From contig NW_001865075.1 of assembly GCF_000002865.3 (NCBI RefSeq), forward strand, positions 107,611-166,329: a stretch of DNA of 58,719 bases. Reading direction: 5' to 3'. Shown piece by piece: positions 11,961-24,400 of this stretch (its first letter is position 1; the number at the start of each line of letters is the position of its first letter). The stretch is from Monosiga brevicollis MX1. Its lineage: Eukaryota > Opisthokonta > Choanoflagellata > Craspedida > Salpingoecidae. A program made the position numbers and the translations under genes. Under the pieces are notes generated by a model. The model made no database searches. It was not told the origin of the DNA and saw only the letters and a program-made list of their open reading frames with translations.

Positions 11961-14564
11961 ATGACCGAGTATGCCCAAGTGCAGTTTGACAACCTACGCT
12001 TAAACGCTTCCGCTGACAAGGGATCCACCGCTCGCTATGGCGCCATTGTGGAGACCGTTCGCGGCCTGATTCCCGAATCGCGCGTCGTATGTACTTTCAA
12101 TATCCCACACCGGCACTGCAAACAACCCGAGCTTTGCCCACCGCTCTGCGAACCATCATTCACGACCGTTCTTGTCTCGCAGTGCAAGTTGTTCTGCAAG
12201 GGCAGCAAATGCAAGCACTGCGACTACCATGCCCACGCCCACAACCCTCTCAACGCCTTTCGAGGCGTCAACTCCACCTGGTATCTCTTGCGCCTGGCCT
12301 CTAGCCCTCTACTCTTCTGCCGTCGGCTGATGTCCTCGCAACAATGTCTAAAGCACGACCATCGCATTGAATCCATAGGGTCACCGAGAATCTTCTGGCC
12401 ATGTCGCGCCCGCTGCAGGGGGCCATTGACGCATATCACTTGCCCAAAAAGTTTGCCGAGTAAGCGCACGCGCACGTAAATATGACTATCCGTCTTCTCT
12501 GTCCGTCTTGTCGGCATATCTTATCTGCCAATCCATGCCAGTGTCAGTGTCGGTGATCCGCTCCTTGAGGGGGTGTTCAGCAAACACCTCTGTGTATCCA
12601 CACCTCACTGCCCTTTTGGTGCATGATAGGGCTGGCATCACCATGGTTTTGAATCTACAGGAACCCTTTGAACATTCACACTGTGGCGCGGGGGTCAACC
12701 GCCATGGCTTCAGCTACAGCTTTGAGTCTTTCCAACAGCAAGGCGGTACGTGGCGCCACATTGCGCGCCAGTTGGGCCTCAAAAGCCCTCACCCTAAAGC
12801 ATGTCTGAATCAATCTCCCTCCGCTTCGTCTTGCAGTTACCGTCTGCAACTGTGCTTGGGTCGATTTCGGCTCGCCTCCCATGGAACGGGCCCTCGATAT
12901 CGTCAAGGTCGGCTCTTTAAAGTGCCTACTTAACCTCACTTTCACCCGCGTTTGCCCTGGCCCAACCATCCCATCTACGCTCATCAACGCTTGCTCCGGT
13001 CTCGGCTTTTGGCAGATTATGGCATCAGTCATCCAGGAGGGTGGCAAGATTGCAGTGCACTGCCATGCTGGCCGAGGCCGCACGGGCTTGATCATTGCTG
13101 CCTATCTCATTTTCCACAACGGTCAGCCCACACTACCAAGCATCATTTGATGCCTTTGGCGTTGCCATTTTGACCGGTCCCAACCGTGGACCCGCTTTGC
13201 CATAGACTACACCGCTGCCAAAGCAATTCGCCTTGTTCGCTCTCAGAGACCCAAGACCATTCAGACCCGCAAGTGAGCATAGGCGACCTTCATATGCTGC
13301 ATTGGCCCGGCTTGCCAAGCGCTCGACTTGATCCACCCTGTCACCGCTTGAGTCACCTTGCACCTGCTCTCGCGCGATAGCCAAGTCAAGTTTCTTGAAG
13401 AATTTGACATGTATCTCCATCCTCGCCGCGCTGTTTATCACCACGTGCCGGATGAAACGGAGCAACTCACGCTGCGCGAGGCTTTGGAACGCGAGCGCAC
13501 TTGGCTCGTGGGGCAAAACGTGGATATTTACCGCTATCGCAGCTTGGTGCGTTGCCCTTGCCTTCTCCTTCGTCCGTTGTCTCGCTCGTCAAGATTCCCC
13601 GCTCCGCCTGACAATATGTGCAACAGATGGTAGACAAGGTTTGCACACTACTTCAGCAACATGCTTTGGTCAAGCCACAGGATGTTTGTGACGCTCTCAT
13701 GCTCACACCTCGACATGGAAATGAGGGCTTGAACGAAGTGTTGGCAGACATGACGTAAGTTTTGGTCACTGATTGACCTTGGTTGGCTTCCAAATTCCCA
13801 CTCAAACAGCCCCCGTCTTGTACTAGATCAAAGGTCAACAAACACGAGTGGGATGAATTGGAGCAATTTGATGCTCTTGCTCTCGCCGCCTTGCTGCTCG
13901 GCTGGCTGCGCCAACTTCGCGAGCCCGCCATGACTCCGCTTGAAGTGCAAAGCGTTGTGCGTGGCGAGCCCTTGGACCCAGGTCAGAGAACCACCCATCG
14001 AGCTTTTGCCCTCCCGATTGCTAGGCGACAAGGGTCAGCCGACACACTCATTTTTATTTGGTTGTGATAGCCGTACTGGAGCTCCTGGTCTGCTTTAAAC
14101 CTCTACTCTCGCAGGTACGATGGTTGGCCAACAAGACTCGACCTCACTTGCCTGCCCAAACCCTGCGCGCTTTCTGATTGCGTGGCCTGGTATTTTGTTG
14201 CAACAGCTTCGTGCCAGTGGTAGCCAAGAAGAGGACTTGCTTGCTGCCACGACCATGTTGGCGTTTGCATTGATTCGGGTCAGTATGCACTCCTTTTTGG
14301 CATTGCCGGGGCGTCAACCATTGAGTGTCACTAGCTTGACCGTACCTTCCTATGGTTTTGCAGCCGGATGGCCACCAGGCACCACCTCCAGCTCCTGCCG
14401 AATTGCAGACAGAGGGCTCGGCATCCCCGCAAGCTGAGGCGAAGCGGACTGAGGGGGAAGATGCAGTTGGTCAACTCGTGACCTGGCTGCTCGATGCTCA
14501 ACCCTGCACCCTTGCCAGCCTACGGCTCGAGCATAAGCCAGAGCAGAGCCAGCCTCAAGTATAA
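11961..14564 (+). CDS. PTPDC1: PTPDC1-type dual-specificity protein phosphatase
   Basis: Cysteine phosphatase related to animal PTPDC1, a cilium-linked member of the dual-specificity class. Twelve exons join with matching phases: 11961-12086, 12183-12280, 12379-12459, 12630-12745, 12837-12907, 13016-13121, 13206-13272, 13381-13546, 13627-13754, 13827-13981, 14115-14278, 14364-14564, giving 492 residues. The family's N-terminal Cys-rich motif is present (CKLFCKGSKCKHCDYH), then VTENLLAMSRPLQGAIDAYH and GITMVLNLQEPFEHSHCG. The catalytic loop HCHAGRGRTG is at about residues 179-188, with Cys180 as nucleophile and the Arg of the C-x5-R loop in place. RSQRPKTIQTR follows, as in PTPDC1. The C-terminal half is helical and poorly conserved; exon 11 has a second open frame at its start, so its exact sequence is the least certain. 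It converges on the SECISBP2 gene. Confidence 0.9.
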
Positions 14565-14865
14565 GCTCAAATCGTAATTGCAGGACGATCTCAAGTCTAA
14601 AATACGCTCCCCCGCGATTACAGCAAAGGACGGCCTTGTAACAGTCGCACATCCCACGAGTGTGGGCAACAACATTGGAGAGAATAAAAGTCTCATCTTT
14701 TAATTCGAATTTGAAACAGACAAAAGTTATATCTGTCAAGCTGGCTGCGTCACAGGCTTTTCTGTGCGCACAAGGCTGTCCGATTGCGTTCTGACAAAAC
14801 AATCAAGCAAGAACAGACTAGAGTACACTGTGAGGGATTTGTCCAGATCTTGTGCTCAGCAGTGC
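14565..14865. other. Spacer between convergent PTPDC1-like and SECISBP2 ends
   Basis: 301 bases between two stop codons. AATAAA occurs on the plus strand near 14684-14689 and would suit polyadenylation of the phosphatase transcript. No gene or repeat is seen. Confidence 0.5.
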
Positions 14866-17142
14866 TCATGAACGCTCAGCGTTACTCTCTCGCACTCGTT
14901 GCTCAAGGCGGTGAACTAGCGTGGGGCGAAGCTCCATGAGCTTCCGGTTCAGACCCTCTATGCCATCAAGTGACAACACTGCACACATTGTAACCCGACC
15001 TCGCCGGCTCAGTACGCGGGCCAGCTTTATTCGACTAGGGGACCAACGCCGATCGCACAGGCAACCATCAGTGAATATTTAACGGAAGCAGACGACTGCA
15101 AGCACAAAGTCAGCAGCGCAAACACAAACAACTTGTGTCAGGCCGAGTATCCTCTAACTTTAATGTGAAGAACACAGGTGTGCCCGTCTCCGAGGCAATC
15201 TGTAAAATCTGATGAAGATTATCATCCAGTGCCCCTGCCAATCACGCTCGAAATGAAAAAATGATGAAAGACAACTGCACCACAACTCGACATGCGTGCA
15301 CTGCCCGCACAAACAGACCTGGAACGTTGGTTCGCTGCTGGTCGGGTGCAACCAGAAGCAGCTTGACTTTTCCCAACGCCAACTTGCGATGGCACTCGTT
15401 GGCCCCAAGTACCAAGCGTCTTCGCGCCTTGGCCTGCATTCAAGCAACAGCGTGCGCCTGGTGAATGAGCAGAGTGGTATGGGTGCCCTATGTTTGAGGC
15501 CATGATGCAAAAATTGGGAATGCTCACATTCATCGGATTCTTCTCAACAGCACGATTATAGAACCGCATGCTGTCTTTGAGCAACTGTTTGACGGTCTCA
15601 TCGACCTCGGGGTCTAAAGCATGATCACAATATCTAGTTTGCAGAGGATTGAGAGATGAAAAGAAACCAAACCACAGCGCGATGCGAAGGCACGACAGGC
15701 AACGGCCATGATGTGAACAAACGCGTTTGCAGAGGAGAGCAGACACGCACTCTCGGAAGTTATTACTAAATAGGCGGGGTGCACGGTTAGGAAAGAAGTT
15801 GGACTCAAGGGCAGGCATCGTTCTTGCAGACGTTGGCGATGTGAGCTTCCGTTGAGGTGGCTCTGATTTGCTCTCGTCCAAGGTCAATGAGGTGGACACT
15901 GCGGCCGTTAATGAAGATAAGGCCTCTGGGTCGTCCACACCTTTGACCGTGGATGGTTCAGAGCTGTGCGACTTGCCTTCCCCCTCGGGACTCGGCGATG
16001 ACGGCGGATCGGCTGGTATCTGTGCTCTTGACTCGGGCATAATACTACCGCTTGAAGATGCGCCCGTAACGTTTTCGTCGTGAGCTCGACGGCGGGCCGT
16101 CTGCTCCTCCTTCATGAGTTGGCGCATTTGACTGGGCTTCTTCTCCTTGCGCACGGCACGCTCCTGTGGTGCGTGTCCAATGAGAGCCGTGGATGCCCGT
16201 AGTTGTAGAAGCACGTTCAAACACAGACATACCTTGCCACGACGTCGGGTTGGTGCGGTGGCATCCAGCTGATTGACCCTGGACGCGATTGCAAATGACG
16301 TGAGTTCGCGAAGCGTTGTTTCACAGAGTGTGTGTGTGTGTGTGTGTGTGTTTGGATTGCCCGACGCACCTCGCGCCCAGTGGGCTTTGCTGGTTGGCTG
16401 GATTGCCATTGGCACCGGGACGCTTCTTGCCGCCTGTGATACCTCGCTGAGATGATGTCTTTTTGCCACTCTGCTCGAGCGCTTTGCTGCGCTGCGCCTG
16501 ATCAATGAGCAGACCAAAATCGAGCATAGTCGAAGGGCCCGGTGCTTCAGCATCGTCGGACGCCGAAGTGTCAGACGCATCGAGCCTTGAGAGATGTGAT
16601 GCAGCGGCTGGAGACGGCGTCAGGGCAGCTGAAGCTGCCAAGTTGGCCCGCTCTTTGGCCCGTTGTTTGGCCCCCTCCAATTTTGCCGCCTTCTTGCGTC
16701 GACGATTTGCCTTGATCGCTGCAGGCACAGCATGAGCTAGGTCTGACACAGACAGACATAGAACAAGGCGACATCGCAGCAGCACGTACCAGAGGCAGTT
16801 TTGGGCGCATCCTCTGCGCGTGGCTGGCGGCCTGGACGCCCTGGAGGACGCTTGGCATGCTCATCTCGTTTCACCCTTGCTGGCTGTTGGAGAACCTTTG
16901 ACCAGGAGAGGCCTGATGCCAGTCGGGGCTCGCCTGCTTCTGGAGCCGGCTTGATCCCCCGCGACGGCTGAGGTTGAGGTACTGCTTCATGCCGCTGCGA
17001 CCAGTGCAAGCATTGTCGACCCAAATCAGATGCGCCCTCTCGACATGCATTCAACACCAAGACAGCCAGCCAGTCAACCCGCTCCACACACGCCACAGAC
17101 CTGCAAGATCCGCCGCGGCTGCGCCCAGCCTTGCGTGGCCAT
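14866..17142 (-). CDS. SECISBP2: SECIS-binding protein 2 (selenocysteine incorporation factor)
   Basis: Binds the SECIS stem-loop in selenoprotein mRNAs and recruits the Sec elongation factor so that UGA is read as selenocysteine. Nine exons join with matching phases: 17101-17142, 16790-16994, 16370-16736, 16233-16278, 15751-16163, 15528-15633, 15319-15433, 15159-15234, 14866-15034, giving 512 residues (human SBP2 is 854, mostly a longer N-terminus). The Sec-incorporation region is seen as LDFGLLIDQAQRSKALEQ and KKPSQMRQLMKEEQTARRR. The RNA-binding region begins FREYCDHALDPEVDETVKQL, RFYNRAVEKNP, then the L7Ae-type fold KARRRLVLGANECHRKL, KVKLLLVAPD, ALDDNLHQILQIA, TPVFFTLN and VTMCAVLSLDGIEG. 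The ATG at 17142 opens a 14-residue first exon; a Lys-rich open stretch farther upstream comes from a poly-A run and was not used. Confidence 0.92.
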
Positions 17143-17234
17143 GATGGCTCTCTCGTTTCGTTCTCTTCTTGATGACAATGAATGGTATGCAGACAATTTC
17201 TTGTCTTGTGTCTTGATTTTTCGTGTTTTTTTTT

Positions 17235-17271
<37 letters not shown>

Positions 17272-17834
17272 CTTCTCTGTCCGTCGTTCCTCCTTTTTCT
17301 CCTTCTGCTCCTGCTTCTTGTTCTTCTTGTTCTTTTTCGGATCCAATCACAATACGAAGATGATAATATTATGGGCGAATTTCCTCCTTTGGGTGCTGCA
17401 ATGGGCTGACGCGACAGTTGGAGAGAAAAAAAGATATCCTGATATCCTCAAGAGGAGATGATGTTTACACATGACCTCACAATACTTCAAATTGTACAGC
17501 AAGCTGTGACTTTCGCTCGCGCTGAATTTCGTTTGTTGGAGGGGTCGCGTCACGGCTCCTATGCATCAACTAGGTATTTTCGATTCACAATGATTATCAT
17601 CCTCTCAGGGCCAGATAAGAAGAACGAGCAGGCAGCCGATTGTGTGTTTCACGCCAAGGAGGCCATCGACACTCTGACGTCTTTCGGAACTCGCGCTGCG
17701 CAATTCCGCAATCGCGCACGGTCCATACTCATATCACAGGCATTCTATACACGGAACAAGAAGGTCTGCCAAGGGCACACATATTCTAACGCGGGCCTTT
17801 GATTCGGGGGATCTGGGTATCAACGAAGGCGCTT
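17143..17834. other. Spacer upstream of SECISBP2, with long T tract
   Basis: About 690 bases between the SECISBP2 start and the trehalase stop, both on the minus strand. A T run of about 35 lies at 17237-17271, followed by a T/C-rich tract to 17340. A 115-codon open stretch on the plus strand (17458-17802) has no recognisable domain or neighbouring exons and is not called. Confidence 0.5.
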
Positions 17835-20794
17835 TCAAAGCGGGCCGGCACAAGCAGCATCAAAATTCGATCGCAAGCGATGCGCGAGCACCAGCATCAC
17901 ACCGTTGGTCCAGCCAAACCCTGCGTGTGTTGACACAAAATGAAGGTGATACAGCTACAGTGGTTTGTCCAGCCGACCGCGGGCGGACAAGGTGCTGGAT
18001 AATGGTGCAACAACGCACCTGCTTGAGGAACATATTCACCGCCAGATCCTGATTGTCCTGGATGGAAGGCATTGTACTTTTCGAACATGGCAGTCGAGGA
18101 GACCCAACCTTGATAATTGGAGCGCAGCCATCGACAGGCTAGCGTGGTGGCCAGCGACTTTGCAAAAGGCGTATTTACCCGATCCAGTCCTTCAATCAGC
18201 ATGAGCTGCACAGGCGCCCACGCTGATGGAGAATCCCACTGCTCAGGCAAAAACATCAGCTGTGAGGCGGGGAAAACGTCAGATGGACGGCAAGCACGAT
18301 GGTGTCGGACGTGACCAACCTGCTGCGATGTGTTCAAGGGCGTAGTGACGACACCCCCGATTTCAACCAGCGAGCTTGCCAGCGCGGTGGCTGATGCGTT
18401 CAGGATCGTCTATGCGTGTTGTCCAAACGGCAATTCAAGAGTGGGTTTGGGCAGCCAAAGGCTTGGTGGTGCGAGCCTGCCAGATGGCTACCAGAAGAGC
18501 AGCACGCAAATACTCGAGGGCATACTCGAGGGCATACGAGCAAACGCACCGTGTTGCCGGTGATGTTAGCCCACAGAGGAATAAAGGCGGCAGCTGAGAG
18601 TCGATCGGAAATTTGAGTGCCCTTTGGCAACAACAAATCATGCCAGCAGCCACACGTGGCGTTGTACATGGTATCCATCATGCCCGCAGCCCGTGCGTCA
18701 GCTGCCGATCGATACACGGAAGCATTTGTCCAGCCCACTACCAAACGGTGGTGCAATTACCAGAGGGTCGGTGTCCGACGTCAATACATAACCTGGACAC
18801 AACGGACGGGAAGAAAAACACAGGGCGCGGCTGCAACCTACCGCGATCAGCAATGGTGGCCAGGTGCCGATCCACGATGACCATGATGGCGTTGAGGTCG
18901 GCCGGCACGACGTGACTCGTACGAATGGTTTCCATGCGCATCGGGTCGGCAAACCACCGAGACGAAAAGTCCCAGCCTGCAACAAACAACATGGTCATGC
19001 AACAACGGCGGTCCAAAGCAGGGGGTTGAACAAGACGCGATTCGCCATGTTATCTGCAGCTACAATCAGCCACAATGGGGACACGAACCGGTCTCAGCGC
19101 CTGTGGCAACGTCGCGGTAAAGTTGTTCGCGGGTCGCCTTGTCAGATGCGTTCTGAGCGAGATTGACGTCCTCAAGGTAAGATTCGGGACGCGGCAGGGT
19201 GGTGTTGGCAAAATAGCGGGTCAGAAAATGGGTTTGGCCGCTGGCGCCCGATACTGAAACTGTGTGACTGTAGTTGGAGCAAGCCGCCACTGTGGACAAG
19301 GTTGAGCAGGCCGGCAGGGTCCAAAAATCTCGTTCCATCGCAAGCAAAGGTGCGGCAAGACGCAAAAAATCGGTGTCGGGATTCGCTTCATCCAGAAGCA
19401 TGACCATGGGGGTGAGCAGCGGGGGCTGGCTTCGTGTATGATAGTACACTCGCATGCCGTTGGGGACAAAGCCAAATTGCTGAAGGACAGTCAAGAAATT
19501 GCGCACGACATTCTGAGCGCTCTGATACATGCCCGAGAGGACAAGGCCACGGAGAATAAAGTAGGTGTCCCAGTAGTATTGCTCACGAAAGCGGCCACCG
19601 GGCACGATAAAGGGGTAGGGCAATGCTAAGAGCGTGTGTCGTTCCTGAGTAGCATTGATGCTGGGGTCTGTCTTGCGGCCCAGCTTGTTCCAGATGGCAT
19701 GGACGCCTGACGCCCAGTTGGCAAGTCTAAAATACGTCATGGAGTGGGGTGCAAAGGTTCAATCAACGAAACGGCTCAGGAAAAAGGTGATGGGTGAGCA
19801 GACCGGAGGATTGTCAAACGGCAGGACTGACTTGGCGTCTCTAATCTGGCCATAAAACGGCAATGTTTCCGGCCAGTCGGCAGGCGAATGTGGCAAGAGG
19901 TCGATGCCTGCTTGGTCAAAGTTGTCGTCAACAAACTGCTTCAACTCGGCCATGGAATAACCTGGGAGGGTAGCATGCACATCAGCAGACGACGGATGGG
20001 GCCTCGTGCAACCTGAGGCTGGCGGGCGCACGCACCGTCGCCAAGTTCTTGAAAGGCCTTGAGGACGTCTTCTGGACTACACCACCCAATCAAAGCAATA
20101 TGAACGCGGGCTAGTTTGGGCTGCTCAAAGCCTGAACACACCAGGGCAAGCCGGTAAGGATTGCGGGCCAAACGATCAAGGGTGACATACTCGCGCAGCA
20201 AAGGTCGGTCAACAAAGGTCTTGCTGTCGTTGTAGAGCCCATTCATTTGAACAGCATTGAGCAAGGGACCCTGACAAAAGACTGTGCATGCGCGACCATA
20301 TCTAAATAGCGTCAAAGCTCGAATCCCAGCGGGCAGAGAGAGCGAGTGGTCAGCAAGGTCCAAGCCCAATAAAGTGTCGGTCCTCCATGAGGAGGGGGCT
20401 TGCTCGTCAGAGGGATACGCACGGGTTGCCCTGGTGGTCACGATGGCGACGCCAATGGTCGCGGTTGGGCACAACGATGGCCACGACCAGAGCTAGCATG
20501 CTGATGAATATCAGGCCCGTTGTGACCGGGTTGGCCTTGACCAACAGGACAAACTATTGATCCGGTCCGGTCCGGTCCCGCAGCCAATGAGGTCGATGAT
20601 GAGCAAGGCAAACAAACCGCAACCGTGAGGGCCTGATCCACTCGAGACACCAAAACACGCACCCGTTTCAGCAATGACTGTCGATGGCGCAGCTGGTGCA
20701 GATGGGTCTCGTGCACGGCATCCTCAACCTCCTCCGCATCCTGCTGGATCAGCGCCCGCGCCTCAACCCGGCGTTCCTCCGCCTCGGTGGCCAT
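17835..20794 (-). CDS. TREH: Trehalase (GH37) with N-terminal membrane anchor
   Basis: Splits trehalose into two glucose units. Ten exons join with matching phases: 20663-20794, 20423-20553, 20036-20301, 19832-19961, 19089-19726, 18842-18976, 18550-18737, 18320-18409, 18019-18259, 17835-17920, giving 678 residues. The first exon encodes a charged helical segment (MATEAEERRVEARALIQQDA). The second encodes a membrane span, TTGLIFISMLALVVAIVVP, so the enzyme is probably a type II protein with its catalytic part outside. The family motifs are intact: CQGPLLNAVQMNGLYNDSKT; signature 1 PGGRFREQYYWDTYFILRGL; RVYYHTRSQPPLLTPM; GWDFSSRWF; signature 2 QWDSPSAWAP; and GGEYVPQAGFGWTNGV at the end. Animal trehalases are normally GPI-anchored through the C-terminus; here the C-terminus is polar, so the anchor is at the other end. 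A (CA)n tract sits directly before the start codon. Confidence 0.95.
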
Positions 20795-20862
<68 letters not shown>

Positions 20863-21126
20863 TGATGTAAACTATTGCGCATGTTAAGCAATCTGCCTTC
20901 TCTTTCTCTCTGTTTTTTTTTTTTGTGTGTTTCCTCTGTCTCTGTCTCTGTCTCTCTCTCCGCGCCCTCCCTTCTCATGCTTTCTGACTCACTGTGCTCT
21001 AGTGTGGGCCTTGTAGTCATGCCATCAGCCTTCGGTGCTTCTGGCTTAATTGGGAAATCATCCTTTTTGGGGGGTTGTTGACCAACACATCAAAAACGAA
21101 CATCAAAACCGACTGCAAACATTTTC
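20795..21126. other. Spacer between trehalase start and Ku80 end, with (GT)n microsatellite
   Basis: 332 bases. A near-perfect (TG)n tract fills about 20797-20860, reading (CA)n in the trehalase direction and ending three bases from its start codon. A second short T run and (CTCTGT)n lie near 20911-20960. The Ku80 3' end and the trehalase promoter must share this small space. Confidence 0.75.
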
Positions 21127-21378
21127 TTAGAGGTCATCGAGATCGTCCTCATCGGCGTTGTCGTCCTCTGGTGGGGCGTCGTCCATGGCCTCGTGACTCG
21201 GCTCGGGTTGAGATAAGAAGGACGAGGCCTGATCTTGGCTAACTCCGCCCGTGTTGGTCTCTTCCACAGTAATCAAACCAAGGTTGTGCTGCAAGAGCGC
21301 CGTGGTAAAGTGTTGCGCCTTACCAGTCTCGCACTGTGAATCCAGCCGATCTTTGAGCTCCATCACTACATTCCAGCG

Positions 21379-21414
<36 letters not shown>

Positions 21415-24400
21415 AGCACAGCGCCATCAGCGGCCAGCGCGTGACATCAGCCAAAGCCCATAGGCCGATGGTGCCCACCACGTACAAAAGGCATTGTAGA
21501 CGGTGGCATCGTGATCCTTGCTGGCTCGGCGCATGGCCTCGACCATGGCCACAAATTTGCTCAAATCTCCATCCATGTAGAGATCGACAAATCGGAAGAT
21601 CTGATCGGCCAGCTGGCTTGATACAGCTTCGAGGTTGGCAAAATTCTGCAAGCAGACGTACCTCGTTGAGCATACACGATAGGGCCACAGAATATAGAGA
21701 GGAGATAAAACACAAGCCTCGGCAAAAAGCACGGGATGCTCTTTGAGCAGAGAGCACAGACCTGGCTCTGCAACAACTCTTCATAGTCCTCCACGGGCCG
21801 CGATGAGCCCACTTGCGTCACACCCGCCAGGATATTGGCCTACAAAAAACCACGTCATGAGCTTTCAAGCTATGTTGCATGCGCCAAAGACGCCGTGTAC
21901 ACACCGCGGCGTTGGTGTCGAGCATCTTCGCATCCTTGACGGCACTGCCATCGTCATCGCCAAATAAATCGTTGGCATTCCGTTTGCCGGATGTTTTGAC
22001 CTCCTAACATAAGATATGGCCGTCAGCATGCTCATGGAGCAACCCCAAGCGCTGGACAAAGGACTCATGAGACAGTCACTTACATTGATCTTGAGCGGGA
22101 AGAGCTGGGTCAGCTTGGGAGTCATAGCCGCCATCTTTTTTGCCAGATATGGGTGTGGTTCAATGAATCTAGCCAAGCGCCAAAGTTGAGGCTCAGCAAG
22201 TAGAGTAAACACCCAGGACCCTGGTCCAACAAGGGTTGTCCCAGCAGCATTCATGAAACTCACTTGACAATTTCTGGGTCAATCGCAGGAAGCTGATCAC
22301 CAGGGTGCAGCACTCGGTGGGGCACGGCCAAGTTGTACATCTGGATGGCAGGATTGAAGGTGTCCTCCGGCTCGAGTGCCTCAACTGGATCCCCATCCTC
22401 ATCCTAGCGGCCCAGTGGATCGGAGCAGCAAACCAAGAGCCAGGCCCAGCAGGAGTGAGCAGATGATACGTGGGCCTTGATGATGCAGAGGGTAGATGGC
22501 GTCTGATCATCCTGACCATCCACGCCCACATCGAACAGTCCCAGTATGCATTTTCGGCCGACGTACCGGCACATTCATCAAGTCTAGAGCTGAGACAAAT
22601 GCGTCCATGGCGGCTTGAGGTGTGTCGGGCAGGTCGTTGGGGTTCGAGGCCCCAGTGGACGCTGTGGCAGGCGTGGCCTGCTCCTGGCAATGAAGTTCAT
22701 TTATCAGCGACTTGAGCGAGGGGAAGCCGAAATGGCGGGCGTCTTCTTGAAATGGCAAGAGGACAAAGTGCAGGGCGCGTTGGCGTCGGCTCTTGCCATC
22801 CAAGACGGCTGATGCGCCTACAGAGCTTCCGAGGCTGCTGCCAGTGGCTGGCCCATGCCCATCAGAACCCTCATGCTGGTCCTCTCCATCCTCCTCCTCC
22901 TCCTCCTCATCTTCATCTTCATCCGCCACCAACTGACGCTACAGTCCATACGATTCCTTACGGTAAGCATCAACCAAATCGCGCATCGCCAAAGCACCGG
23001 TGCAAGCGCATGTCTCTGAGCAATGCACAAACGGGAAAGAGCATGCCCAGCTTTGGGCTTGAACGCTTGTTGTAAACATAGGCGACAATGGCCACAACGC
23101 GACGTTTCTCCATGCCAGCCACAAGGGCTGCAAGATTCGAGGGCGAGGGGCAGTTGGTGGTGATGAGCACGGCTCTAGGCATGTGCAGGAGGTCGCGGGG
23201 CGTGGGGACAAACCATCAAGAGCAATGGCCACGGCTGGCTCGCTGCCAGGTTTGGGAATGAAAAGTTTGACGGAATCTCCCATGTAAACATGGCGAGGAA
23301 TCTGCCATGCCAAGCAACAAGGTCAGATGTGAAACACAGGGAAGGTCACAGAAGCCACCCACCCACCACCACAACAGCAGCAACAACAACATCACCACAC
23401 ATCAACACATAAGAAAAACAAAGTCAACAATGAACACACTCTTCGAGGGGAAGGGTGTGTACTGTTAGTGGAGCTTACACTGGCGGCAGGGGCAAAGTAG
23501 AGCGTGGTAAGCTGTTTTTCCATTTCCACCTTGTATTCGGGGTTGGACTCGGCCTCTTCAGGCCATGGAATTAACGTGGAACCGTAGCGATACGCGCGCT
23601 GCCGATCGTCCTTTTGGATCTAGCTCCAGGCGGTCGGTGGCACCATCCCACAAATCGGTGAGCCTGTGCTGCTGATAGTGCATGTGTGCGTGCATTTTGC
23701 GAGGGCTCACGGCCATTCTGGGGCGCGAACCTCGGTTGCCATTTCGTCATCCAGGTGATAGGTAACTTCACGTTGGACCTTGCCGCTGTCACCGTCGCTT
23801 GGGTCCTAATGGCAAGAGTGCAGATCCCAAATTTGGACGTGAGCGTTGTGCAGTCACAGCCTGCGAGAAACCTGCGAGAAACGTCGAGCCGTACAATCTC
23901 CACTTGATTGGAGAGCTTTTTAAATGTGCTGACGGTCGCTCGCTTGACGATATCATAGCCCGAAACGGGAATCTATGAGGACTCGCAAACAAGAGTAGCG
24001 TTAGCATGCGGCTCACGTTTGCCAGCTGGAGCAATACACAAAATAGATGCGTGCGTGAAACGCACCTCGACATTGGCAACACGCAGATTGACATTGAAGG
24101 CTGCGGGCTTGACGACACGCTTGCGAAAGAGTTTGAGCATGTCGCTAATTTCTCCAAAGTTATAAAGCTGGACGAGAGGCATGGTCACAGCGCCACAAGT
24201 GAGCTGCCGGTGGCGCGTGGAGAGGTGGAGCGAGCCGACGCAAGGCGGCTCGGGCCAACCTGGGCTCCCAAGCGTGAACCAAAGTCTTGAAGCGTTGTCT
24301 GTGGTCAGAGGCAGAATAGATGAGTTCTCAGGACAGGAGCGCTGAACCACTCAGAGGGCTCTGTTTTGCTAGAGCTAGCATCTCCCGAGACATACGTGGG

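Noticed and set aside
17074-17346. Lys-rich N-terminal extension of SECISBP2 starting near 17346
   Set aside because: The extension is mostly the translated A run and purine tract on the minus strand; the ATG at 17142 gives a normal short first exon.
17458-17802. 115-codon open stretch on the plus strand
   Set aside because: No domain, no neighbouring exons, and it lies between two minus-strand genes.
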